Shown: in pieces, positions 24,885 through 32,734 of the stretch
How the letters are laid out: each line of letters starts with the position of its first letter
How positions within the stretch are numbered: the stretch's first letter is position 1
Assembly: GCF_000024865.1 (NCBI RefSeq)
Contig: NC_013595.1
Span: 7,316,001 to 7,380,000, forward strand
Direction of reading: 5' to 3'
Source: Streptosporangium roseum DSM 43021
GTDB lineage: Bacteria; Actinomycetota; Actinomycetes; Streptosporangiales; Streptosporangiaceae
DNA length: 64,000 nucleotides
Notes under the pieces: model-generated
Told to the model about the DNA's origin: nothing
The model's input: only the letters and a program-made list of their open reading frames with translations
The model's database searches: none
Translations under genes and position numbers: made by a program

Positions 24885-26302
24885 CCGGACGCCTCTCCCC
24901 GCTGCCCGGTCCCGCCATCGGGGATCTGCCCGGGGCCGCCGAGTTCCGTACCGGTCCGGCCGGGCTCGTCCCCCATCCCGGGGGCTATCGCCCTCAGCAG
25001 GTGGTAGCCGCCCACCACCACGATGGTGCCCAGGGCTATGCCCTCAAGGATGAAGTTCGAGCCGATCATCTGCTTGACCGGACCGATGGCGAGAATGACG
25101 CCCGCGCCGACCGGGACCATGTTGACCGGGTTGGAGAAGTCGACCTGGTTCTCGATCCAGATCTTGGCGCCGAGCAGGCCGATCATGCCGTAGAGGATCA
25201 CTGTGATGCCGCCGAGCACGCCGCCGGGGGTCGCCGCGACCAGTGCGCCGAACTTGGGGCAGAGGCCGAACAGGATCGCGATGACGGCGGCGATGTAGTA
25301 AGCGGCCGTGGAGTAGACCCGCGTCGCGGCCATGACCCCGATGTTCTCGGCGTAGGTGGTGGTCGGGGAGCCGCCGAAGGTGCTGGCCACCACGGTGGCG
25401 ACGCCGTCGCCCGCGATCGCCCGGCCCATGTAGGGGTCGACGTCGGTGCCGGTCATCTCGCCGACCGCCTTGACGTGGCCGATGTTCTCCGCGATCAGCG
25501 CGATCACGGCCGGGAGCACCAGCAGCACGGCGGAGAACCTGATGTCGGGCAGGAAGGTGTCGGGCCAGCCGATCCAGTCGGCCTTCGCCACGTCGGCGAA
25601 GCTCACCCGCGGGTGCGTGTCGACCACGCCGGTCGCGGCGTTGTAGGCGGTGATGTTCCCGAAGAGCCTGTCGGCCCCCCAGGAGAGGGCGAAGCCGATG
25701 ACCAGGCCGAGCAGGATGCCGATGCGGCCGATGAACCCCTTGAAGACCACGATGATCAGGAAGGTGACGATCATCGTGGTCAGGGCGATCCACTGGTCCT
25801 GCGGCCAGTAGACGTCGGCGACCACGTAGGCCAGGCCGAACCCGATCAGCATGACGACCGCGCCGGTGACGACGGGCGGGAAGATCCGGTTGATGATGCG
25901 CACGCCGAGGTAGTGGATCGCCACGCCCACGAGCGCGAGCACCAGTCCGACGACGAGGATCGCGCCGGTGACGATCGCGTCGGCGGCGGGCGTGTCACCG
26001 CCGAAGGAGGCCCGGATGGCCAGCACCCCGCCCACGAACGAGGCGCTCGTCCCGAGATAGCTGGGGATCTTGCCCTTCACGATGAGCAGGAACATGATCG
26101 TCGCGACGCCGGAGAACATGATGGCGATGTTGGGGCTCAGACCCATGACCAGCGGGAAGACGAACGTCGCGCCGAACATCGCGATGACGTGCTGCGCCCC
26201 GAACCCGATCATGCGCGGCCAGGACAGTCTCTCGTCCGGCCTGACGACCTCTCCGGGCGCGAGGGTCTTGCCGTCACCGTGTTTGGTCCAACCTGCAACC
26301 AT
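24881..26302 (-). CDS. NCS2 family nucleobase permease (UraA/xanthine type)
   Basis: The 473-residue product has about 14 membrane helices. The nucleobase-ascorbate signature is ENIGVMAATR in STFGGSPTTTYAENIGVMAATRVYS, with PAVIALIAENIGHVKAVGEMTG before it (conserved Glu residues of UraA helices 8 and 10). The NCS2 fold imports uracil, xanthine or uric acid with protons; the sequence resembles the uracil branch but context (molybdenum hydroxylase, PucR, allantoin-type genes) favours a purine. The ATG at 26302 (MVAGWTKHGDG) is preferred over an upstream in-frame start at 26371. First gene of the coupled transporter-hydroxylase operon. Confidence 0.9.
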   Translation of the reverse strand: MVAGWTKHGDGKTLAPGEVVRPDERLSWPRMIGFGAQHVIAMFGATFVFPLVMGLSPNIAIMFSGVATIMFLLIVKGKIPSYLGTSASFVGGVLAIRASFGGDTPAADAIVTGAILVVGLVLALVGVAIHYLGVRIINRIFPPVVTGAVVMLIGFGLAYVVADVYWPQDQWIALTTMIVTFLIIVVFKGFIGRIGILLGLVIGFALSWGADRLFGNITAYNAATGVVDTHPRVSFADVAKADWIGWPDTFLPDIRFSAVLLVLPAVIALIAENIGHVKAVGEMTGTDVDPYMGRAIAGDGVATVVASTFGGSPTTTYAENIGVMAATRVYSTAAYYIAAVIAILFGLCPKFGALVAATPGGVLGGITVILYGMIGLLGAKIWIENQVDFSNPVNMVPVGAGVILAIGPVKQMIGSNFILEGIALGTIVVVGGYHLLRAIAPGMGDEPGRTGTELGGPGQIPDGGTGQRGEASG

Positions 26303-26660
26303 CAAGCCCCACCTCTCACCGGGCCGTCGGTCGGTGGCCGCCCCGCAGGCATCCCTCCGGCGAATCCCCATGCTGTCGTTGCGGGCACATTAGGCCCGCG
26401 GTCGCGCCCTTACACCGTCATGATCTGCCAAAACTGATCTGCTGACCAGTGGTCGCCTCGCGCACAGCGTCATCACTGATCAGGTGAGTACCACCCGGAG
26501 CACGTGTCCCACCTGCTGAAGATCTAAACAACCGCTATGGATTCCGTGCCCGCCGGCCGGAGAACGGCGGGCCGCGGGGACGGCGGGAGGGAGCGGCGGG
26601 ACCCGGCGTGGACTCCGCGGGGACCCGCCTGGGCGGCGGGGACCCGGGGGCCGGGCGGGA
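26303..26660. other. Intergenic region, nothing recognised
   Basis: About 360 bp holding the promoter of the permease-hydroxylase operon on the minus strand and the tail of the S4 protein transcript. It has no supported gene; the right half is very GC-rich with GGGACCC repeats that could form a terminator for the S4 gene. Confidence 0.5.
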
Positions 26661-26882
26661 TCAGCCTCCGGCGCCGACGACGCGGATCTCGAAGCCGTCG
26701 CCGGTGACGACCTGGCCGGCGCGGATCTTGCAGGTCTTGCGGAGCTCGACCTCGCCGTCCACCATGACGTTCCCCTCGGCGATGAAGTGCTTGGCCTGGC
26801 CGCCGGTGTCGGTGACGGCGCAGTACTTCAGCAGGTCGCACAGCGGGATGTAGTCGGTCTCCAGCTCAAAGGTCTCGTTCAC
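26661..26882 (-). CDS. Small S4-domain RNA-binding protein (YbcJ type)
   Basis: The 73-residue product is almost entirely an S4 domain: YIPLCDLLKYCAVTDTGGQAKHFIAEGNVMVDGEVELRKTCKIRAGQVV, the alpha-L RNA-binding fold of the YbcJ/RlfA-type small proteins. It probably binds structured RNA in the cytoplasm. The ATG at 26882 follows after a short spacer from pucR (25 bp), on the same strand, so it may be co-transcribed from the pucR promoter. Confidence 0.88.
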   Translation of the reverse strand: MNETFELETDYIPLCDLLKYCAVTDTGGQAKHFIAEGNVMVDGEVELRKTCKIRAGQVVTGDGFEIRVVGAGG

Positions 26883-26907
26883 GCTCCAGAGTTTAGAGGC
26901 CGTCCCC

Positions 26908-28470
26908 TCAGATGCCGCGCATCCGCAGGACGTGCAGCGCGAGGGTGAGGTTCAGGCGGAGGTGGGCGTCCTCGGTGAAGTTGCCGAGCATCCGTTCCAG
27001 CTTGCCGATGCGGTAGCGCAGCGTGTTGTAGTGGAAGTGGAGCCGGCGGGCCGTCTCGGCGACGTTGAGGTTGGTGTCCAGCAGCACCTGCAGGGTCCGG
27101 CGGAGGTCGGCGTTCTCGGCGTCGGCGTCGGCGGCGAGCGGGCCGAGGGTCTCGCGGACGAAGGCGTGCAGCTCGTCGGTGTCGTTGACCAGCGAGAGCA
27201 GGCGGTAGACGCCGAGCTGGTCGAAGTGGGCGACCGCCGCGGGGCCGTGGAGCTGGCGGCCGACCCTGGCCGCCTTCAGGGCCTGGCCGTACGCCTCGGG
27301 CAGGGCCTCGGCCCCGGCGGCGGTACGGCTGGCGCCGGTGGAGAAGGTGGCGGGCAGGCATTCGGCGAAGGCCGCCGCGGCGTCCTTGGCCAGGCGGCCG
27401 GCGTCGACGGCCGCGTCCACGATGGTGACGACCTCGTGGGAGAAGCCGGCGACCGCGCCGCGCGGGTCGTGGCGGCGCATCGCGGCGGTCCAGCAGGTGA
27501 CCAGGCGGTCCTGGGCGACGCGCTCGTCGCCCTCCGGGTCGAGCTCGGCCACCAGCACGGTGACCGGGCGTTCCAGGTCCCAGCCGAAGGCCTTGGCCCG
27601 CGAGGCGACCCGCTCGGAGCCGCCGGCCCGGCCGGTGAGCACGTCGCGCAGGAAGTCGGCGCGGTATTTGCTCTCGACCGCGTTGACCGCCTCCTGCCGG
27701 GTCACCACGAGCGCGGCGACGGTGGCGGCACGTTCCAAGATTCCGACGTCGCTGTCGCTCACCGACCCGACGGGGCCGCAGGCGACGATCCGGCCGTGGT
27801 GGTGGCCGCCCGCGACGACGGGGACCGAGGTGTGGCGGCCCTCGGGGGTGCCGCGCAGCGCCGCCAGGTGTTCGGCGGGCCCGGCGGCGGCCAGCACCTG
27901 GCCGGCCCCGTCCAGCACGGCCACGGCCACGTCGAGCAGCCCGGCCACCTCGGCCGTCACCTCGCGCAGGCCGCCCCCGGCGAGCACGACCTGGACCAGC
28001 GCCCGGTGCGCCTCCTCGGCCCTGGCCAGCACGGCGGCCTGCCGGTTGAGGATGTCGGTGAGCACCTGGTTGAGGATGTCGTCGAAGCCGACGTCGTCGG
28101 GGAGCTGGATCAGCGGGAAGCCCAGCCGGTCGGCCTGCTCCACCATCTCCTCGGGCAGCCGGTCCAGGTAGCGGCCGAGCTTGATGGCCAGCGCGGCCAG
28201 GCCGCGCTCGTCCAGGTCGGCCACGAGCCGGTCGAGCGACTGGGGGGTGTTGCGCAGCGGGTAGCCGGTGGTGAGCAGCAGTTCGTGGGGCTTCACCCAG
28301 GCGAGGACGTCCGGAACCTCCATCACGTTGAGCCGCTGCACGATCCGGCCCAGGCCCCGCTCCCCCGCGATCAGGCGGGCTCCGGCCAACGTCGAGACTC
28401 CGAGCACCTCCCCGACGGCGACGCCGTGAATGATCGTGCCGGTGCTTGCCAGGCGCACGGGAGGTTCCAT
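26908..28470 (-). CDS. PucR-family transcriptional regulator
   Basis: The 520-residue product has the three-part PucR layout: an N-terminal purine-catabolism domain (residues about 20-150, with GVAVGEVLGVSTLAGARLIAGERGL and LLTTGYPLRNTP), a central GGDEF-like/CdaR region (about 290-420) and a C-terminal helix-turn-helix with LRRTLQVLLDTNLNVAETARRLHFHYNTLRYRIGKLERMLG. PucR activators answer to allantoin or other purine breakdown products. It is divergent from the allH-allF-allG genes (193 bp between), which it probably controls, and may also control the permease-hydroxylase operon. No clear ribosome site precedes ATG 28470; a CACAAT element at 28477-28482 (minus strand) could give a leaderless transcript. 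Confidence 0.9.
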   Translation of the reverse strand: MEPPVRLASTGTIIHGVAVGEVLGVSTLAGARLIAGERGLGRIVQRLNVMEVPDVLAWVKPHELLLTTGYPLRNTPQSLDRLVADLDERGLAALAIKLGRYLDRLPEEMVEQADRLGFPLIQLPDDVGFDDILNQVLTDILNRQAAVLARAEEAHRALVQVVLAGGGLREVTAEVAGLLDVAVAVLDGAGQVLAAAGPAEHLAALRGTPEGRHTSVPVVAGGHHHGRIVACGPVGSVSDSDVGILERAATVAALVVTRQEAVNAVESKYRADFLRDVLTGRAGGSERVASRAKAFGWDLERPVTVLVAELDPEGDERVAQDRLVTCWTAAMRRHDPRGAVAGFSHEVVTIVDAAVDAGRLAKDAAAAFAECLPATFSTGASRTAAGAEALPEAYGQALKAARVGRQLHGPAAVAHFDQLGVYRLLSLVNDTDELHAFVRETLGPLAADADAENADLRRTLQVLLDTNLNVAETARRLHFHYNTLRYRIGKLERMLGNFTEDAHLRLNLTLALHVLRMRGI

Positions 28471-28663
28471 GCAGCGATTGTGACTGATGGAACCGTCTGT
28501 CAGGAAGAACCAACCTTTCGGCTGACTGTTGGCATCTTTCTCCGTACGGAGGGGCTCCGGGACCGTTCTACCGTCGGCTCAATGGACAGGGGGAATCCGT
28601 GATCGAGCGCAGTGAGCGAGCCGGCGGGCACGGCACCGGCGCGAGCCCGCCGAGGGGGGTCTC

Positions 28664-29554
28664 ATGACCGTTGGAACGCGCCCGAGAGCACAGCGGGCCC
28701 ACGCGCGGACGGAGGCGACCGGCGCGGCCAGCACGGCCCTGCGGCGGCTGCTGGAGTCGCCCCGCCGCCCCGCGCGGGTGCTGGCGGCCTTCCCCTACGG
28801 GATCTACCTGGAGGTCCGCACCGAGCTCGAACCACAGGTGATCGCGGTGGTGACGGGTTCGGCCGTCCGGCTGCCCAACGCGATGGTGGTCACCGGCCCA
28901 CTGCCGCAGGTCACGGTGGGCGACGAGGCGTACGTCGGCGACGGATCGATCGAGGTCGGCCGGCTCGGCCTGCGGGCGCACCGCTGGTGGAACCCGGCTC
29001 CGCCGCTCGGCCCGGTGGATCCGGTACGGCTGTCGGCCTCGCTGCCCAGGATGGCCGCGCTGTGCGACCGGTCGGCCAGACGTCCGGGACTGGAGGGCAA
29101 CGGCGCCGCCAGCCTGCTGGCCGAGGGGTGCGCCGAGGCCTCGCTGCTGCGCGTCGTCACGGCCGCCGAGCAGCTCGTCGGGCTGGGGCCGGGGCTCACC
29201 CCCAGCGGTGACGACATGCTCGCCGGGGTGCTGGTGGCGCTGCGCCACCTGGGTGCGGCGGCCGGGGTCGGGCGGGCCGTCTGGCTGGCCGACTGGCTGG
29301 CCGCCGCGGTCACCTTCGACGCCCGCGGCAGGACCACTCCCATCTCGGCGGCGCTGCTGCACTGCGCGGCCCGGGGCGAGGCCGGCGGCGAGGTGCTCGC
29401 CGTACTGCGCGGCCTGGCCGGGCGGCAGGAGCTGGAGCCGGCGCTGCACCGGCTCCTCCAGCTCGGCCACACCTCGGGGGCGGACCTGGCCTGGGGGTTG
29501 CGCATCGGCCTGGCCGCCGTCGTCAGCCTGGGGGGCAGGGCCGGTGAGCACTGA
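28664..29554 (+). CDS. allH: DUF2877 protein, AllH-like (oxamate carbamoyltransferase subunit candidate)
   Basis: The 296-residue product belongs to the DUF2877/YlbF family: FPYGIYLEV, RLPNAMVVTGPLPQVTVGDEA and the signature VGLGPGLTPSGDDMLAGVLVALR, followed by TTPISAALLHCAARGE. In E. coli the homologue (AllH, YlbF) was reported to act with FdrA (AllF) and YlbE (AllG) as the oxamate carbamoyltransferase that ends anaerobic allantoin breakdown, giving carbamoyl phosphate. Here all three occur in order H-F-G. The ATG at 28664 follows a GGGGGG run. Its stop lies 11 bases inside the start of the next gene. Confidence 0.82.
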   Translation: MTVGTRPRAQRAHARTEATGAASTALRRLLESPRRPARVLAAFPYGIYLEVRTELEPQVIAVVTGSAVRLPNAMVVTGPLPQVTVGDEAYVGDGSIEVGRLGLRAHRWWNPAPPLGPVDPVRLSASLPRMAALCDRSARRPGLEGNGAASLLAEGCAEASLLRVVTAAEQLVGLGPGLTPSGDDMLAGVLVALRHLGAAAGVGRAVWLADWLAAAVTFDARGRTTPISAALLHCAARGEAGGEVLAVLRGLAGRQELEPALHRLLQLGHTSGADLAWGLRIGLAAVVSLGGRAGEH

Positions 29555-31022
29555 TCTGGTCCGCGTGCGCACGGGGGTCTACCACGACTCGGTGAGCCTG
29601 ATGCGGGTCAGCCAGGCGGTCACCGGGCTGCCCGGGGTGGAGGTCGCGGTGGTGGCGATGGCCACGGAGCTCAACCGCGGCATCGCCGCCGAGCTGGGTT
29701 TCGACCTCCCCGAGACAGGCCCCGCCGACCTGCTGATCGCCGTGCGGAGCGACGACCCGGCCGCGCTGGAGGCGGCCTCCGCCGAGCTGGACCGGCTCCT
29801 GGCCGGCCTGGCGGGCCGGACGGGCGGCGGGACGGCCGCCGAGCATCCGCCGCGCACCGTCCGCACCGCCGCCCGCGGCCGGGCCGCCACGCTGGCCCTG
29901 GTCTCGGTGCCGGGCGAGCACGCGTTCGCCGAGGCGATGGACGCGATCGAGGCCGGCCTGTCCGTGATGATCTTCAGTGACAACGTGCCGGTCGAGCAGG
30001 AGGTCCTGCTCAAAAGGCGTGCCGGTGAGCGGGGCGTGCTGGTCATGGGACCCGACTGCGGCACCGCCGTGATCGCCGGGGCCGGCCTGGGGTTCGCCAA
30101 CGTGCTCCGGCCGGGGCCCGTCGGGCTGGTGGCCGCCTCGGGGACCGGCGCCCAGCAGGTGAGCTGCCTGCTGGACCAGGCGGGCGTGGGGGTCAGCCAC
30201 GTGCTGGGCGTGGGCGGCAGGGACTTGTCGGAGGAGGTGGGCGGGCTGTCCACGCTCCGCGCCCTTGAGGCACTCGACGCCGATCCGGCGACCGAGCTGA
30301 TCGTCCTGGTCTCCAAGCCTCCCGCCCCCGAGGTGGCGCGCACCGTGCGGGAGGCCGTCGCCAAACTCGGGACCCCGGTGGTGACCGCGCTGCTCGGCCC
30401 CGGCCAGGACGACCTGACCGCCGCCGCCGGGAGCGCCCTGCGCGCGCTCGGAGTGGCGGTGCCCGCGTGGCGGTCATGGCCCGCTCCCGTCCCGCCCTCG
30501 CCCGGGGACCGGCCACGGGACGGCGGGCAGGACACGGGCGGGGCGGGCGCCGGCCGTACCGGTGCCGGCCGGGCGGGTGGCTCCGGGGAGAGCACGCGCG
30601 CCGGGACGCTGCGGGGCGTCTACTCGGGAGGGACGCTGTGCGCCGAGGCCCGGCTGATCGCCGGGACCGGGGACTTCACCGACTTCGGCGACGACGCCTA
30701 CACACGCGGCCGGGCCCACCCGATGATCGATCCCGCGCTCCGCCTGGAGGCCCTGGCCGAGGTCCCGCCCGGCGACGTCGTCCTGCTCGACGTGGTCCTC
30801 GGCCACGGCGCCGACCCCGGCCCCTCGGCACGGCTCGCGCCCGGGATCGCCGCCGCCGTCGCCAGGGGCGTGCCGGTGGTCGTCGCCCTGGTCGGCTCCG
30901 AGGGCGATCCTCAGGGGCTGGACGCCCAGGCGGAGGCGGTGCGGACGGCGGGAGCCGCGGTGTTCACCTCCAACGCCCAGGCCGCCCGGCACGCGGCCGG
31001 CCTGCTCGCGAGCGCCCGATGA
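29544..31022 (+). CDS. allF: FdrA-family protein, AllF-like
   Basis: The 492-residue product has the FdrA layout: an N-terminal CoA-ligase-like domain (VRTGVYHDSVSLMRVSQAVTGLPGVEVAVVAMATELN), the core MIFSDNVPVEQEVLLKRRAGERGVLVMGPDCGTAVIAG, GLVAASGTGAQQVSCLLDQAG with GVGGRDLSEEVGGLSTLRAL, and a C-terminal acyl-CoA-synthetase-like half beginning GVYSGGTLCAEA. A low-complexity Gly/Pro/Arg linker (about residues 313-350) joins them. The GTG at 29544 overlaps the allH gene by 11 bases. Role: probable catalytic or scaffold subunit of an oxamate-type carbamoyltransferase; the substrate in this organism is unproven. Confidence 0.82.
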   Translation: MSTDLVRVRTGVYHDSVSLMRVSQAVTGLPGVEVAVVAMATELNRGIAAELGFDLPETGPADLLIAVRSDDPAALEAASAELDRLLAGLAGRTGGGTAAEHPPRTVRTAARGRAATLALVSVPGEHAFAEAMDAIEAGLSVMIFSDNVPVEQEVLLKRRAGERGVLVMGPDCGTAVIAGAGLGFANVLRPGPVGLVAASGTGAQQVSCLLDQAGVGVSHVLGVGGRDLSEEVGGLSTLRALEALDADPATELIVLVSKPPAPEVARTVREAVAKLGTPVVTALLGPGQDDLTAAAGSALRALGVAVPAWRSWPAPVPPSPGDRPRDGGQDTGGAGAGRTGAGRAGGSGESTRAGTLRGVYSGGTLCAEARLIAGTGDFTDFGDDAYTRGRAHPMIDPALRLEALAEVPPGDVVLLDVVLGHGADPGPSARLAPGIAAAVARGVPVVVALVGSEGDPQGLDAQAEAVRTAGAAVFTSNAQAARHAAGLLASAR

Positions 31023-31092
31023 CCCGCCTGCCGCCCCCCGGCACCGGTGACCGCCCGGCCCGCAGCCGCCGTTCCCCGCTCAGGAGGACTCC

Positions 31093-32502
31093 TTGACGCT
31101 TCCCATGCTCTCCGGAGAGCCTCAGGTGATCACGGTCGGGGCCGAGCTGCTCGGCGAGGCGCTGGACGCGCAGGCGGTGCCCAGGGTGGGGGTGGACTGG
31201 CGCCCGCCGATGCCCGGCACCGCCGGCGACCTGGCGCGGGTGCTGGCCGATCCGCGCAGGACCCGGGCCAACGAGACGGCCGTGGGCCGTCTGGTGTCCG
31301 CGCGGCCCCAGCTCGTCGGGGTACGGCCCGCGCACGAGGTGCTTGACCTGCCCAGGGGCACCTTCCTGCACGCCGGGCCGCCGATCGACTGGGAGCGCGC
31401 GTCGGGCCCGATGCGGGGCGCGCTCATCGGGGCGATGCTGCTGGAGGGACTGGCCGCCGACGCCGAGGAGGCCGGCAGCCGGCTCGCGGCCGGCAGGGCC
31501 CGGCTGGAGCCCTGCCACCACCACCGGACGGTGGGGCCGATGGCGGGTGTGGTCAGCCCGTCGATGTGGATGTTCGAGGTGCGTGACGCCGAGCACGGCG
31601 GCACCGCCTACTGCTCGCTCAACGAGGGCCTGGGCAAGGTGCTCCGGTACGGCGCCTACGGCCCCGAGGTGCTGGAGCGGCTGGGGTGGATGGGCGAGGT
31701 GCTCGGTCCCGTGCTGCGGGCCACCCTGGAGCGGACCGGGCCGCTGGACCTCAGGGCGCTGGTCGCGCAGGCCCTGCAGATGGGCGACGAGCTGCACAAC
31801 CGCAACCGCGCCGCCACCTCGCTGCTGGCCCGGGAGCTGGCCCCGGGGATCGTGGACGCCGCTCCCGGCCACGCGGCCGAGGTGCTCCGCTTCGTCAACG
31901 GCAACGACCACTTCTTCCTCAACGCGGGCATGGCGGCGTGCAAGGTGAGCACCGACGCGGCCCGCGACATCCCCGGCTCCACCATGGTCGTCGCGATGGC
32001 CCGCAACGGCACGGACTTCGGCGTCCAGGTCTCCGGGCTGGGCGGGCGCTGGTTCACCGGCCCCGCGGGCGTGCCGGACGGCCTCTACCTCGGCGCGTAC
32101 GGCCCGGCCGACGCCAACCCCGACATCGGCGACTCCACGATCACCGAGACGGCGGGCCTGGGCGGCTTCGCGATGGCCGCGGCCCCGGCCATCGTCAGGT
32201 TCATCGGCGGCGACGTGTCGGACGCGATGGCGGCCACCCGGTCCATGTACGAGATCACCCTCGCCGAGCATCCCGCCTACCAGATTCCCGGGCTCGACTT
32301 CCGGGGCACGCCGGTCGGCGTCGACGTCGCGCTGGTCGCCAGGACGGGTCTGCTGCCCACCGTGAACACCGGTATCGCGGGCCGGGTCGCGGGCACCGGA
32401 CAGGTGGGCGCGGGTCTGGTGAGCCCGCCCGCCTCGGCCTTCACCGCCGCCCTGGCCGCCCTGGCCGAGGCCGCGGAACCCGGTGGGGAATCGGGTAAGT
32501 AA
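31093..32502 (+). CDS. allG: DUF1116 protein, AllG-like
   Basis: The 469-residue product is a DUF1116/YlbE protein: VDWRPPMPGTAGDL, ANETAVGRLVSARPQLVGVRPA, FLHAGPPIDWERASGPMRGALIGAMLLEG, the His-rich EPCHHHRTVGPMAGVVSPSMWMFEV, and FLNAGMAACKVSTDAA with MVVAMARNGTDFGVQVSG. The start is TTG 31093, six bases after AGGAGG, better than the ATG four codons on. It completes an allH-allF-allG set after a 70-bp gap. A carbamate kinase (AllK), allantoinase or ureidoglycolate genes are not present here, so any pathway must be finished elsewhere. Confidence 0.82.
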   Translation: MTLPMLSGEPQVITVGAELLGEALDAQAVPRVGVDWRPPMPGTAGDLARVLADPRRTRANETAVGRLVSARPQLVGVRPAHEVLDLPRGTFLHAGPPIDWERASGPMRGALIGAMLLEGLAADAEEAGSRLAAGRARLEPCHHHRTVGPMAGVVSPSMWMFEVRDAEHGGTAYCSLNEGLGKVLRYGAYGPEVLERLGWMGEVLGPVLRATLERTGPLDLRALVAQALQMGDELHNRNRAATSLLARELAPGIVDAAPGHAAEVLRFVNGNDHFFLNAGMAACKVSTDAARDIPGSTMVVAMARNGTDFGVQVSGLGGRWFTGPAGVPDGLYLGAYGPADANPDIGDSTITETAGLGGFAMAAAPAIVRFIGGDVSDAMAATRSMYEITLAEHPAYQIPGLDFRGTPVGVDVALVARTGLLPTVNTGIAGRVAGTGQVGAGLVSPPASAFTAALAALAEAAEPGGESGK

Positions 32503-32734
32503 TCATTTCCCGGGGAGCCGTGAGCCGGAAAGTCATGATCGGTCCACGGTGCACGCGCCGGCGCTTCACGCCCCCCGGCGGCGACCCCGGACAGCAGGTC
32601 AAACACGCGAACAGCGGCACCGGCCAACAAATGCCGCGATGCGCTTTCTCGTATGTCAACTTCCATTACCGATTGTGATCCCGATATCGTGGCCAACCTT
32701 ACGAATAGGGTTGGCTCTGGGGGGACAGGGTACG

